Assembly: GCA_036377075.1 (NCBI GenBank)
Contig: DASUZB010000281.1
Location: 1 to 27,107 of the forward strand
DNA from: DASUZB01 sp036377075
Lineage (GTDB): Bacteria; Actinomycetota; CALGFH01
Direction: 5' to 3'
Length of the DNA stretch: 27,107 bases
The position numbers and the translations under genes were made by a program. Of this stretch, positions 1 to 6,602 are shown piece after piece. The notes under the pieces were generated by a model that was not told where the DNA came from, searched no databases, and saw nothing but the letters and a program-made list of their open reading frames with translations. How positions within the stretch are numbered: the stretch's first letter is position 1; the number at the start of each line of letters is the position of its first letter.

Positions 1-162
1 GTCGTCGAGCGCCGTGCGCTCGACCCCGCTCTCGTACCCGTGCCACAGGACGACGTCGGTGACGCCCGCGGACCCCACCGGTCCGGAGGCCTTCCCTCCC
101 CCACCCGTGCAGGCCGTCGCCGCCAGCAGCAGGGCGACCAGCCCGATCCGGCCACGCCGCAC
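1..162 (-). CDS. ABC transporter substrate-binding lipoprotein, N-terminal fragment
   Basis: Only the first 54 codons are in the window; the gene continues beyond the left edge. The GTG start at 162 has a GGGAGGT Shine-Dalgarno sequence 8 nt upstream. The protein opens with basic residues (RRGR), a hydrophobic stretch (IGLVALLLAA) and a lipobox-like LAATAC with the lipidation Cys at residue 18, then a Gly-rich linker. The mature start VTDVVLWHGYES is typical of extracellular sugar-binding proteins of ABC importers (known for the family). The inferred role is a membrane-anchored carbohydrate receptor; the ligand cannot be told from this fragment. It diverges from the glycosylase gene across about 144 bases in which I see no clear promoter. 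Confidence 0.72.
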   Translation of the reverse strand, partial: MRRGRIGLVALLLAATACTGGGGKASGPVGSAGVTDVVLWHGYESGVERTALDD

Positions 163-306
163 CGGCCACCACCTCCCTCCAGGCCATATCGGCCCACGGG
201 ACGGCTGGTCTGAGCGCCGGCATCGCGGCGTCCCGCCCCCTGTCCTGGTCGTGCGCGACAATGCGCGGGCGTGCCCGCCAGCCGACGAGACCAGAGCGTG
301 GAGGAG

Positions 307-1224
307 ATGACCGATTTCACCCTGACGCCCGTCGGGCCGTTCTCGCTGGCCGCGAGCATCCGGTTCCTGGAGGGGTTCGCGCCCGCGGCCTACGACGGCG
401 AGGAGGTCGAGCCGGGCGCCGACGCCCATCTCGACCTCGCCTTCCCGGTCGAGGGCGACTGGCGCACCGCCGGCGTGCGGGTGCGCCAGGCGGGCGACGG
501 CACGGTCGCCGCCGAGGTCGTCGGCGACGCCGACCGGGACGCGGTCCGCGCCCAGGTCACCCGCATCCTCTCCCTGGACGTCGACGGCAGCGGCTTCCCG
601 CGGGTCGGCGAGCGCGACCCGGTGGTCGGCCGGCTGCAGCGGCGTTACCCGGGCCTGCGGCCGGTCACCTTCTGGTCGCCCTACGAGGCGGCCGCGTGGA
701 CGATCATCGGCCAGCGCATCCGCATCACCCAGGCGGCGGCGATCAAGGCGCACATCGCCGAGCGGCTCGGCGAGACGGTCGAGCTGCACGGCCGCCGCCT
801 GGCCGCCTTCCCCGCGCCGGCCAGGCTCGCGGAGCTCGACGGCTTCCCCGGCCTGTTCGGCCGCAAGGTCGAGTGGCTGCGCGGCGTCGGGCAGGCGGCC
901 CTCGACGGGCGCCTGGACGCGGCGCGGCTGCGCTCCCTGCCGCGCGAGCAGGCCCTCGCCGAGCTGCGAACCCTCCCGGGCATCGGGCCGTTCGCCGCCG
1001 AGCTGACGCTGCTGCGCGGCGCCGGCGACCCCGACCACTTCCCCGGCAACGAGCCCCGCATGCAGCGGGCGATGGTGCGGGCCTACGGCCTGGAGGCGCG
1101 GCCGGAACCGGCGCGGCTGCGCGCCATCGCCGAGCGCTGGCAGCCCTACCGCACCTGGGTCAGCCTGCTGCTGCGCACCGAGCTCGAGGACGAGACGCAC
1201 GAGATCTCCGGCCAGCGGCGCTGA
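307..1224 (+). CDS. AlkA-like DNA-3-methyladenine glycosylase (HhH-GPD superfamily)
   Basis: This 305-residue protein resembles the DNA-3-methyladenine glycosylase II family, which excises alkylated bases from DNA. The N-terminal ~110 residues match the AlkA-type N-domain in size. The HhH motif LPGIGPFAAE lies at residues 223-232, followed by LLRGAGDPDHFP, the usual lead-in to the catalytic loop. In E. coli AlkA this loop carries catalytic Asp238; here the loop reads GNEPRM and Glu249 occupies that place, so activity may be altered or the protein may be a subfamily with Glu. The ATG at 307 was chosen because similarity begins there, although GGAGG is only 2 nt away; GTG codons at 298 and 271 are alternatives. 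It is probably a single-gene unit. Confidence 0.8.
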   Translation: MTDFTLTPVGPFSLAASIRFLEGFAPAAYDGEEVEPGADAHLDLAFPVEGDWRTAGVRVRQAGDGTVAAEVVGDADRDAVRAQVTRILSLDVDGSGFPRVGERDPVVGRLQRRYPGLRPVTFWSPYEAAAWTIIGQRIRITQAAAIKAHIAERLGETVELHGRRLAAFPAPARLAELDGFPGLFGRKVEWLRGVGQAALDGRLDAARLRSLPREQALAELRTLPGIGPFAAELTLLRGAGDPDHFPGNEPRMQRAMVRAYGLEARPEPARLRAIAERWQPYRTWVSLLLRTELEDETHEISGQRR

Positions 1225-1266
1225 CGACCTGGCCGGCTTCCGCGTCCGCGGGCCGTTTGGCCAGCT

Positions 1267-1288
1267 CGCTCCCCCAGGTCAGGGAGCG
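1267..1288 (+). other. Hairpin between the glycosylase gene and the corA leader
   Basis: CGCTCCC (1267-1273) and GGGAGCG (1282-1288) form a 7-bp perfect stem with an 8-nt loop. It lies 42 bases after the glycosylase stop. No T-tract follows, so it is not a classical intrinsic terminator. It may end or protect the upstream mRNA. TACCAT (1290-1295) right after it fits TANNNT and could be the -10 of the corA transcript, but no -35 is evident. Confidence 0.35.
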
Positions 1289-1313
1289 GTACCATGCAAT
1301 CGTCTGCGCGAGT

Positions 1314-1478
1314 CGAGGACGTGGGAGGTGAGGCCGCCGTGACCAGCAGCAGCCAACCTCCGAGTACCCGCTGACACCCGTCGATCTCCGGCGTCACCCG
1401 CGGTCCGAGCCATTCCGCGCTACGGCCCCGGCCCCTGACGCCCCACCAACGGGTCGCTCGTCGTGATCCACGTCCTCG
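1314..1478 (+). ncRNA. Structured 5' leader of corA, candidate Mg2+-responsive element
   Basis: An 11-bp perfect closing stem pairs CGAGGACGTGG (1314-1324) with CCACGTCCTCG (1468-1478), delimiting a 165-nt element that ends 15 nt before the corA start. AGGTGAGGC directly follows the 5' strand, as in the 5' core of M-box (ykoK) Mg2+ riboswitches, and CCAACGGGTC occurs near the 3' end (1446-1455). However, the order and spacing of the other M-box blocks do not match, so I do not assign that family. Two alternative pairings could control corA. ACCTCC (1356-1361) can pair with the leader SD GGAGGT (1324-1329) or with the identical corA SD (1483-1488). CCTC (1474-1477), part of the closing stem, can instead pair with GAGG (1484-1487) of the corA SD. 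The structure is seen; Mg2+ sensing is inferred from the downstream gene. Confidence 0.5.
1339..1374 (+). CDS. Putative 11-residue leader peptide in the corA leader
   Basis: A GTG at 1339 opens an 11-codon frame (MTSSSQPPSTR) ending in TGA at 1372-1374. Its ribosome binding site GGAGGTGA (1324-1331) is an 8-base perfect complement of the 16S rRNA 3' end, with 10 nt between GGAGG and the start, better than most genes in the window. The Gln-Pro-Pro run recalls Pro-containing leader peptides of other bacterial Mg2+ transporter genes, where slow Pro decoding feeds into expression. It lies wholly inside the structured corA leader, so translating it would disrupt the GGAGGT/ACCTCC pairing. The alternative is that the purine-rich stretch is only part of an RNA fold; no independent evidence of translation is available here. 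Confidence 0.4.
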   Translation: MTSSSQPPSTR

Positions 1479-1493
1479 TCTCGGAGGTTTCCC

Positions 1494-2645
1494 ATGAACG
1501 ACCGTTTCTCTCGCGTGCTGCCGCCGTACCGGCGGGCCACGCGCCCCGGCAGCGACGGGCGCCAGCCGCCCGCCCCCGAAGTGTCGATGGAGCCACGGGC
1601 CGCCCCGCCGGCGCCGCCCGTGGAGCAGAGCGTGGTGGCCGCCGCGCTCTACCGCGACGGCCGCCGGGTGGACAGCCCGCCGACGGTGGCGGAGACCGCC
1701 AGGCGGCTGCGTGACCAGCCGGGCACGATGGCCTGGATCGGGCTGTACCGGCCGGCCGAGGCCCAGCTCCTGGCGATCGCGGACGAGTTCGAGCTGCACG
1801 AGCTGGCGGTCGAGGACGCGATCGTCGCCCACCAGCGGCCCAAGCTGGAGCGCTACGGCGACACCCTGTTCGTGGTGCTGCGCTCCGCCCGCTACCTCGA
1901 CGACGTCGAGGAGGTCGAGTTCGGCGAGATCCACCTGTTCGTCGGGTCGAACTTCGTGCTGACCGTGCGCCACAGCCAGGCTCCCGACCTGGCGGCGGTG
2001 CGCCGCCGCATGGAGGGTGACCCCGAGCTGCTCGCGCTGGGGCCCGAAGCGGTGCTGTACGCGATCCTGGACAGCGTCGTGGACGGCTACGCCCCGGTGG
2101 TCGCCGGTATGCAGAACGACATCGACGAGATCGAGATCCAGGTCTTCAGCGGCGACCCCAAGGTGTCCAGGCGGATCTACGAGCTCTCCGGCGAGGTGAT
2201 CGAGTTCCAGCGTGCCGCCCGCCCGCTGCTGGGCATGCTGGAAGGGCTGATGGCCGGGTTCGACAAGTACGGCACCGACCAGGAGCTGCAGCGCTACCTG
2301 CGGGACGTCGCCGACCACGCCACCACGGTGGCCGAGCGGGTCGACGGCTTCCGGCAGATGCTCGGCGACATCCTCACGGTCAACGCCACCCTGGTCAGCC
2401 AGGCGCAGAACGAGGAGATGAAGCGCCTCAGCGAGGCCAGCTTCACCCAGAACGAAGAGGTCAAGAAGGTCTCCGCGTGGGCGGCGATCCTGTTCGCCCC
2501 GACCGTCATCGGCACCGTATACGGCATGAACTTCGGCCACATCCCCGAGCTGCACTGGGTCTTCGGCTATCCCTTCGCCCTGACCCTGATGCTGCTGGTC
2601 TCGAGCACGCTGTACGTGCTCTTCAAGCGCCGCGGCTGGCTGTAG
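1494..2645 (+). CDS. corA: CorA family magnesium/cobalt transporter
   Basis: This 383-residue protein is a divalent-metal (Mg2+/Co2+) channel of the inner membrane, pentameric in the family. The signature GMN is at residues 344-346, at the end of the first of two C-terminal membrane helices (about 327-345 and 356-376). The loop HIPELHW follows and the C-terminus is basic (KRRGWL). The long cytoplasmic N-domain is rich in acidic and helical sequence, as usual. The first ~45 residues are Pro/Arg-rich and low-complexity. The ATG at 1494 follows GGAGGT (1483-1488) with 5 nt spacing. A structured leader upstream suggests control at the RNA level. The gene converges on thioredoxin with only 15 bases between the stops and no visible terminator hairpin. 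Confidence 0.95.
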   Translation: MNDRFSRVLPPYRRATRPGSDGRQPPAPEVSMEPRAAPPAPPVEQSVVAAALYRDGRRVDSPPTVAETARRLRDQPGTMAWIGLYRPAEAQLLAIADEFELHELAVEDAIVAHQRPKLERYGDTLFVVLRSARYLDDVEEVEFGEIHLFVGSNFVLTVRHSQAPDLAAVRRRMEGDPELLALGPEAVLYAILDSVVDGYAPVVAGMQNDIDEIEIQVFSGDPKVSRRIYELSGEVIEFQRAARPLLGMLEGLMAGFDKYGTDQELQRYLRDVADHATTVAERVDGFRQMLGDILTVNATLVSQAQNEEMKRLSEASFTQNEEVKKVSAWAAILFAPTVIGTVYGMNFGHIPELHWVFGYPFALTLMLLVSSTLYVLFKRRGWL

Positions 2646-2660
2646 GCAGCCCGGCCGCGG

Positions 2661-3029
2661 TCAGCTGCTGGCGGACCGCTCGGCGACGCGGCGGCGGACC
2701 TCGTCCATGTCGATCGCGCGGGCCTTGGCGATCAGGTCCTCGAGGGCCGGCTCGGGGAGCGCGCCGGGCTGCGCGTACAGCACCACCTTGTCGCGGATGA
2801 TCATCAACGTCGGGATCGACATGATCCCGAAGGTGGCGGCCAGCTCCGGCTGGGCTTCGGTGTCCACCTTGCCGAAGACGGCGTCGCCGTGGCGCTCCGA
2901 GGCCTGCTCGAACAGCGGCCCGAACCAGCGGCACGGCCCGCACCACTCGGCCCAGAAGTCGACCAGCACCAGCTCGCTGCCGCCGGCGACCTCCTCGAAG
3001 TTGTCCTTGGTGAGCTCGACCGTCGCCAC
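2661..3029 (-). CDS. trxA: Thioredoxin
   Basis: This 122-residue single-domain thioredoxin, a cytosolic protein disulfide reductase, has the active site WCGPC at residues 29-33 within VDFWAEWCGPC and the conserved cis-Pro in SIPT. The next residue is Arg and then a Trp-Phe pair (RWF), in place of the more usual K/R-x-hydrophobic, a minor variation. The GTG at 3029 was chosen because it begins the family N-terminus (ATVELTKDNF) and has GGAAGGA 8 nt upstream; the open frame extends far upstream but without family similarity. About 15 residues follow the last conserved helix. It is monocistronic, convergent with corA and divergent from the cupredoxin gene across 199 bases with no convincing -10/-35 pair. 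Confidence 0.93.
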   Translation of the reverse strand: MATVELTKDNFEEVAGGSELVLVDFWAEWCGPCRWFGPLFEQASERHGDAVFGKVDTEAQPELAATFGIMSIPTLMIIRDKVVLYAQPGALPEPALEDLIAKARAIDMDEVRRRVAERSASS

Positions 3030-3228
3030 GTTGACCGTCCTTCCAGTTCCAGCCAGTTGTCGTCCCTGGGTATGAACGGTCCCGCGGTGCGGCGCATTCC
3101 GGCCTCGCCCACCCGGCGCGGCGCTGTGATCCGGACGGGCGCGGCCGGGCTCGTAACGGGCGCGTAGCGGTTCCGCGACGGTCGGCGAGGATCCTGGCCG
3201 CGGAGCACACGGGGAGGAGTGATCGCGG

Positions 3229-3972
3229 ATGAGCACCACCAACGTCGAACGGCGGACCCTCACCTGGAGGGGGCTGGCCCTCCTGGCGCTGGCGGTGGAC
3301 CTCGTGCTGCTGCTCGGCCAGGGCGTGGCGCGCCGTGACCTGGAGGCGCTCGCGATCGCCGCGGTCGTGCTCCTCGGCGCCGTGCTGCTGCGCTGGCGGG
3401 GCGGGCTGGCGGGCGTCGCGCTGCTGTGCCTGTCGTTCGCCAACCTCGAGCTGTGGATGCTGCCCGCCGCGCTCACCAACGCGGGCCACCGCGCGGGGCC
3501 GGTGGGCGTCCTGCTGCCCGCGGCGCTGGCCGCCGCCTCGCTCGCCGGCCTCGCCGGCGGTCTGGGCGCGCTCGCGCGCCGCCGGCACCGGTCGGCGGGC
3601 GGCGGCGTGGCCCGCCGGGTGGGGCTCCTGGCGGTCGCGGCGGTCGCCGGCGCGCTGCTGGTCGCCGCGGCGGTCGGGCCTGGCCCGGCGCGGCCGGCGG
3701 CGGCCGGCGAGCTCGCGCTGACCATGAGCAACACGGCCTTCCACCCGGCGGCCCTGGCCGCCCCGGGCGGCCGGGTGACCGTCGCGGTGGCCAACCACGA
3801 CCTGTTCTGGCACTCGTTCACGATCGAGGGTGCCGCGGTCAGCGTGGACGTCCCGGTCGGCGGCGCCAGCCGGGTCGGCTTCACCCTCCCGCCCGGCAGC
3901 TACCAGTTCTACTGCCGCGTCCCCGGCCACCGGCAGGCCGGCATGGTGGGCACGCTCGTGGTCGGCGGCTAG
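3229..3972 (+). CDS. Membrane protein with C-terminal type-1 copper cupredoxin domain
   Basis: This 247-residue protein has about five predicted membrane helices (roughly 14-31, 40-54, 58-80, 90-113, 128-148) and an extracytoplasmic cupredoxin domain (about 160-247). The domain has the full type-1 copper set: His195 (in FWHSF), Cys229, His234 and Met239, the last three spaced C-x4-H-x4-M as in plastocyanin/azurin-like proteins. This predicts a blue-copper electron carrier or copper-binding module tethered to the membrane. The ATG at 3229 follows GGGGAGGAG with about 10 nt spacing. I do not recognise the membrane part as a named family; the partner is unknown. Its stop shares the CTAG tetranucleotide with the stop of the convergent small gene. 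Confidence 0.82.
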   Translation: MSTTNVERRTLTWRGLALLALAVDLVLLLGQGVARRDLEALAIAAVVLLGAVLLRWRGGLAGVALLCLSFANLELWMLPAALTNAGHRAGPVGVLLPAALAAASLAGLAGGLGALARRRHRSAGGGVARRVGLLAVAAVAGALLVAAAVGPGPARPAAAGELALTMSNTAFHPAALAAPGGRVTVAVANHDLFWHSFTIEGAAVSVDVPVGGASRVGFTLPPGSYQFYCRVPGHRQAGMVGTLVVGG

Positions 3973-4136
3973 GCGGCGCCGTCGGCCGCGGAGGCCTCCG
4001 CCAGGCGGGCGTGCAGCCGCGCCCGGATCTCGTCCGGCGTGTAGGCACGGCGCTGGCGCTGCCCGCGGACGATCACCACCCCGGTGGCGGCGACGCCCAC
4101 GAAGGCTGCCAGGCCGAGTATCTTCCACCAGCGCAT
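3969..4136 (-). CDS. Small single-pass membrane protein, 55 residues
   Basis: The reading frame codes for MRWWKILGLAAFVGVAAT, continuing as a membrane helix to about residue 23, then a very basic stretch (RGQRQRR, 24-30) and an acidic/Ala-rich cytoplasmic tail with YTPDEIRARLHARLAE. The topology is N-out/C-in by the positive-inside rule. The ATG at 4136 has no Shine-Dalgarno sequence, but TATCCT lies exactly 6 nt upstream on this strand, which fits a leaderless mRNA. The stop overlaps the cupredoxin stop at CTAG (3969-3972). Small proteins of this shape are common and poorly characterised in actinobacteria; I assign no function. Coding status rests on promoter placement, membrane-helix pattern and the tight fit between neighbours. 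Confidence 0.68.
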   Translation of the reverse strand: MRWWKILGLAAFVGVAATGVVIVRGQRQRRAYTPDEIRARLHARLAEASAADGAA

Positions 4137-4141
4137 GTTCT

Positions 4142-4148
4142 TAGGATA
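4142..4148. promoter_or_regulatory. Palindromic -10 box for two divergent leaderless genes
   Basis: TAGGAT (4142-4147) on the plus strand and TATCCT (4148-4143) on the minus strand are both TANNNT -10 hexamers and overlap by 5 bases. Each is followed by exactly 6 nt and then a start codon: GTG at 4154 on plus, ATG at 4136 on minus. That is the spacing expected when transcription starts at the first base of the start codon. Neither gene has a Shine-Dalgarno sequence. RNA polymerase would therefore compete for one site in two orientations. Confidence 0.6.
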
Positions 4149-4153
4149 CGGCC

Positions 4154-4807
4154 GTGCCCGACGTGCGCATCGGCCTCGACGAGGCCCTCGACCTGACGCG
4201 GACCGCCGACGTGTGGCTGTTCCGCGGACGCAAGCTGGCCGACCTTGCCGTCCAGGTGGGCACCAACAGCCCGGTCAACCACGTCGGCATGTCGCTGGCG
4301 ATCGACGACCTGCCGCCGCTGATGTGGCACGCCGAGCTCGGCCGCTCCCTGCCCGACCTCTGGTCGGGCAGCCGCCACCGCGGCGCCCAGCTGCACGACC
4401 TGCGCGAGGCGGTCCTCAGGTGGGCCGCCAGGTACGGCCAGCGGGTGTGGCTGCGCCAGCTCGACCAGCCGGTCACCCGCGAGATGGAGGACGCCGCCCT
4501 GCGGACCATCGCGCGCCTGGACGGGACCCCGTTCCCCTCCGCGGCCCGGCTGGCGTCGCGCTGGCTCCGGGGCCGGGTGCCGACCGTACCGCGGGGCAGG
4601 CGCGAGGCCAGCCTGGAGACCGCCTACTGCGCCGAGGTCGTCGCGGTCACCTACCAGGCCATGGGGCTGCTCCCCGCCGGGCGCAGCCCGAGCTGGTACG
4701 ACCCCGGCCGCTTCTGGAGCGGCGACCGCCTCGGGCTCTCGCGCGGATTCCACCTCGGCGGCGAGATCGCGGTGGAGGTCCCCTCCAGCGCCGGCGCCAC
4801 TACGTGA
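4154..4807 (+). CDS. Permuted NlpC/P60 (YiiX/YebB-like) papain-fold hydrolase
   Basis: This 217-residue protein has the two blocks of the circularly permuted NlpC/P60 papain-like superfamily: the His block VNHVGMSLAID near the N-terminus (His43) and the Cys block AYCAEVVA near the C-terminus (Cys159), followed by the typical GLLP and PxxWYDPGRF segments. Members are cysteine hydrolases acting on amide or lipid-linked bonds. There is no signal peptide, so it is probably cytoplasmic. The GTG at 4154 is supported by a -10 box 6 nt upstream (leaderless) and by similarity starting a few residues in. It converges on the TPP-enzyme gene with 10 bases between the stops. The substrate is unknown. Confidence 0.72.
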   Translation: MPDVRIGLDEALDLTRTADVWLFRGRKLADLAVQVGTNSPVNHVGMSLAIDDLPPLMWHAELGRSLPDLWSGSRHRGAQLHDLREAVLRWAARYGQRVWLRQLDQPVTREMEDAALRTIARLDGTPFPSAARLASRWLRGRVPTVPRGRREASLETAYCAEVVAVTYQAMGLLPAGRSPSWYDPGRFWSGDRLGLSRGFHLGGEIAVEVPSSAGATT

Positions 4808-4817
4808 GCCCCACGCC

Positions 4818-6602
4818 TCACTCCGGCTCGCTCGTGGGCTCGGCGGGGCTGCGGCGCCAGGGCGGCAGCTCGTAGACGGTGCCTGGGCGGGGGTAGGCCT
4901 TCGGCTCGGCGAGCCGGCGGCGGTAGCCGTGGACCGGCGTGCTCGACGGGTCCGTGCGGACCTCGACCACCGCCGGGCGGTCCGCACCAAAGGCGGCGTC
5001 GAGGGCGTCGCCGAGCTCACCCGGCCGCTCGACCCGCAGGCCGACGCAGCCGAGCGCCTCGGCCACGCCCGCGTAGCCGGGGCGCAGGCGCTCGTCCTCG
5101 AGGTCGACGGACTGCCGCAGCCCCTCGAAGAACAGCTGCTGCCAGATGGCGAGCCAGGCGAGCGAGCCGTTGTTGAGGACGACGTTCACCGACCGCATGC
5201 CGAGCTGCGCGTGGGTGGCCAGCTCCCCCAGCGCGTAGGAGAAGCCGCCGTCGCCGCTGACGGTGACGACGCGGTCGTCGGGCCGGGCCGCGGCGGCCCC
5301 GATCGCCGCCGGCACCGCGTAGCCGAGGCCTCCCTGGCCCCTGGCGAACAGGAAGTCGCGCGCCGCGCGGCGCGCCGGCAGGTGGGCGGCCACCCAGCCG
5401 GCGGAGAAGCTGGCGTCGCTCACCACCACGTCGCCGGGGCGCAGCCGTGCCGCCAGCTCGCGCATCACCCGCTGCGGCAGGATCGGAACCGCGTCCGAGC
5501 CCTCGTCCAGGGCGCGCCGGCGCGCGGACTCCTCGACCTCCTCGCGTGCTTCCTCCCGCCAGCGCGGCCTGGCGTGGCCGGGCAGCAGCGCCAGCAGCGC
5601 CGCCAGGGTGGCGCGGGCGTCGCCGTTCAGGGCGACGGTCGGCCGAAAGGTCCGGCCGAGCTCGCCGGGGTCCGCGTCGAGCTGGATCGTCGCCTGGTGG
5701 GCGAGCGGGAGCGACCAGTTGTGGCTGGTGTTCTGCCCCACCTTGCATCCGCACCAGAGGACCACGTCCGCCCTGCGGGCGAGCTCGAGCGAGGCGGTGG
5801 TGCCCAGGGGGTTCAGCACCCCGGCCGCGTACGGCGCCGTCTCGTCGACGGCGCCCTTGCCGCTGAAGCTGGTGACCACCACCGCGTCGAGCCGCTCGGC
5901 CAGCGCGGCCAGCTCGGTGGTGACGCGCGAGGCGTGCACTCCCCCACCCGCGACGACCAGCGGCCGCCGCGCCTTCCGCAACAGGGCCGCAGCCTGCTCG
6001 ACGCTGTCGGGGGAGGCCACGGGACGGTAGGCGGGGGCACGGCGGTAGCGGTCGTCGACCTCCAGGTCCGCGCCGGCGGGCAGCCACTCGGCGTCCAGCA
6101 CGTCGTGGGGCACGACCAGCGCCACCGGGCCCGGCCGGCCGCTGGTCGCGACGCGGAACGCGGTGCGCACCATCTGCGGCAGGCTCGCCAGGCTCGGGAC
6201 CGCGAGCGCGGCCTTGGTGATCGCGGCCAGGAGCGGGAGCTGGTCGAACCCCTGCGAGGCGACGCCCATCTCCCGGTACGGCGCCCAGTCCCTGGGCAGC
6301 TCGCCGACGAGCGCGACCACCGGCACCGCGGCGTTGCGGCTCTCCACCAGGCCGTCGGTCAGCTTGGTGGTACCCGGCCCGACGGTCACGTCGCAGACGC
6401 CGGGACGCCCGGTCAGCCGGGCGAACGCGTCGGCGGCGTAGGCGGCCGACCGCTCGTCGCGGACCAGGGCGTGCCTGACGTGGGCCGAACGCCGGGCGAG
6501 GCCGTCGTACAGGGCGGCGGTCTGGCCGCCGGGCTGGCCGAAGACGTGCGTCACGCCGTAGCGCACCAGCAGCTCGGCGAGGAGGTCCCCGGCGTGGCTC
6601 AC
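4818..6602 (-). CDS. Acetolactate-synthase-like thiamine diphosphate enzyme
   Basis: This 594-residue protein has the three-domain layout of the acetolactate synthase/pyruvate-decarboxylase-like TPP family. The N-terminal Pyr domain has the cofactor-activating Glu50 (RDERSAAYAADAF) and the FGQPGG loop. A central FAD/CoA-like domain spans about residues 200-345. The C-terminal PP domain has the TPP motif GDGG at 450-453 closing with NN at 477-478. These enzymes cleave or join 2-oxo acids by carbanion chemistry; the reaction here is unknown. It is distant from true biosynthetic IlvB: no small-subunit gene is adjacent and the partner is a sugar kinase. The GTG at 6602 overlaps the kinase stop as GTGA, indicating translational coupling. 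The proline-rich tail (570-594) looks like an extension. Confidence 0.85.
   Translation of the reverse strand: MSHAGDLLAELLVRYGVTHVFGQPGGQTAALYDGLARRSAHVRHALVRDERSAAYAADAFARLTGRPGVCDVTVGPGTTKLTDGLVESRNAAVPVVALVGELPRDWAPYREMGVASQGFDQLPLLAAITKAALAVPSLASLPQMVRTAFRVATSGRPGPVALVVPHDVLDAEWLPAGADLEVDDRYRRAPAYRPVASPDSVEQAAALLRKARRPLVVAGGGVHASRVTTELAALAERLDAVVVTSFSGKGAVDETAPYAAGVLNPLGTTASLELARRADVVLWCGCKVGQNTSHNWSLPLAHQATIQLDADPGELGRTFRPTVALNGDARATLAALLALLPGHARPRWREEAREEVEESARRRALDEGSDAVPILPQRVMRELAARLRPGDVVVSDASFSAGWVAAHLPARRAARDFLFARGQGGLGYAVPAAIGAAAARPDDRVVTVSGDGGFSYALGELATHAQLGMRSVNVVLNNGSLAWLAIWQQLFFEGLRQSVDLEDERLRPGYAGVAEALGCVGLRVERPGELGDALDAAFGADRPAVVEVRTDPSSTPVHGYRRRLAEPKAYPRPGTVYELPPWRRSPAEPTSEPE

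Noticed and set aside
1267..1288. Rho-independent terminator after the glycosylase gene
   Set aside because: The stem is good but no T-rich run follows.
1314..1478. Firm assignment of the corA leader as an M-box riboswitch
   Set aside because: Closing stem, size and AGGTGAGGC agree, but the central conserved blocks are not in the expected order and spacing; left as unassigned.
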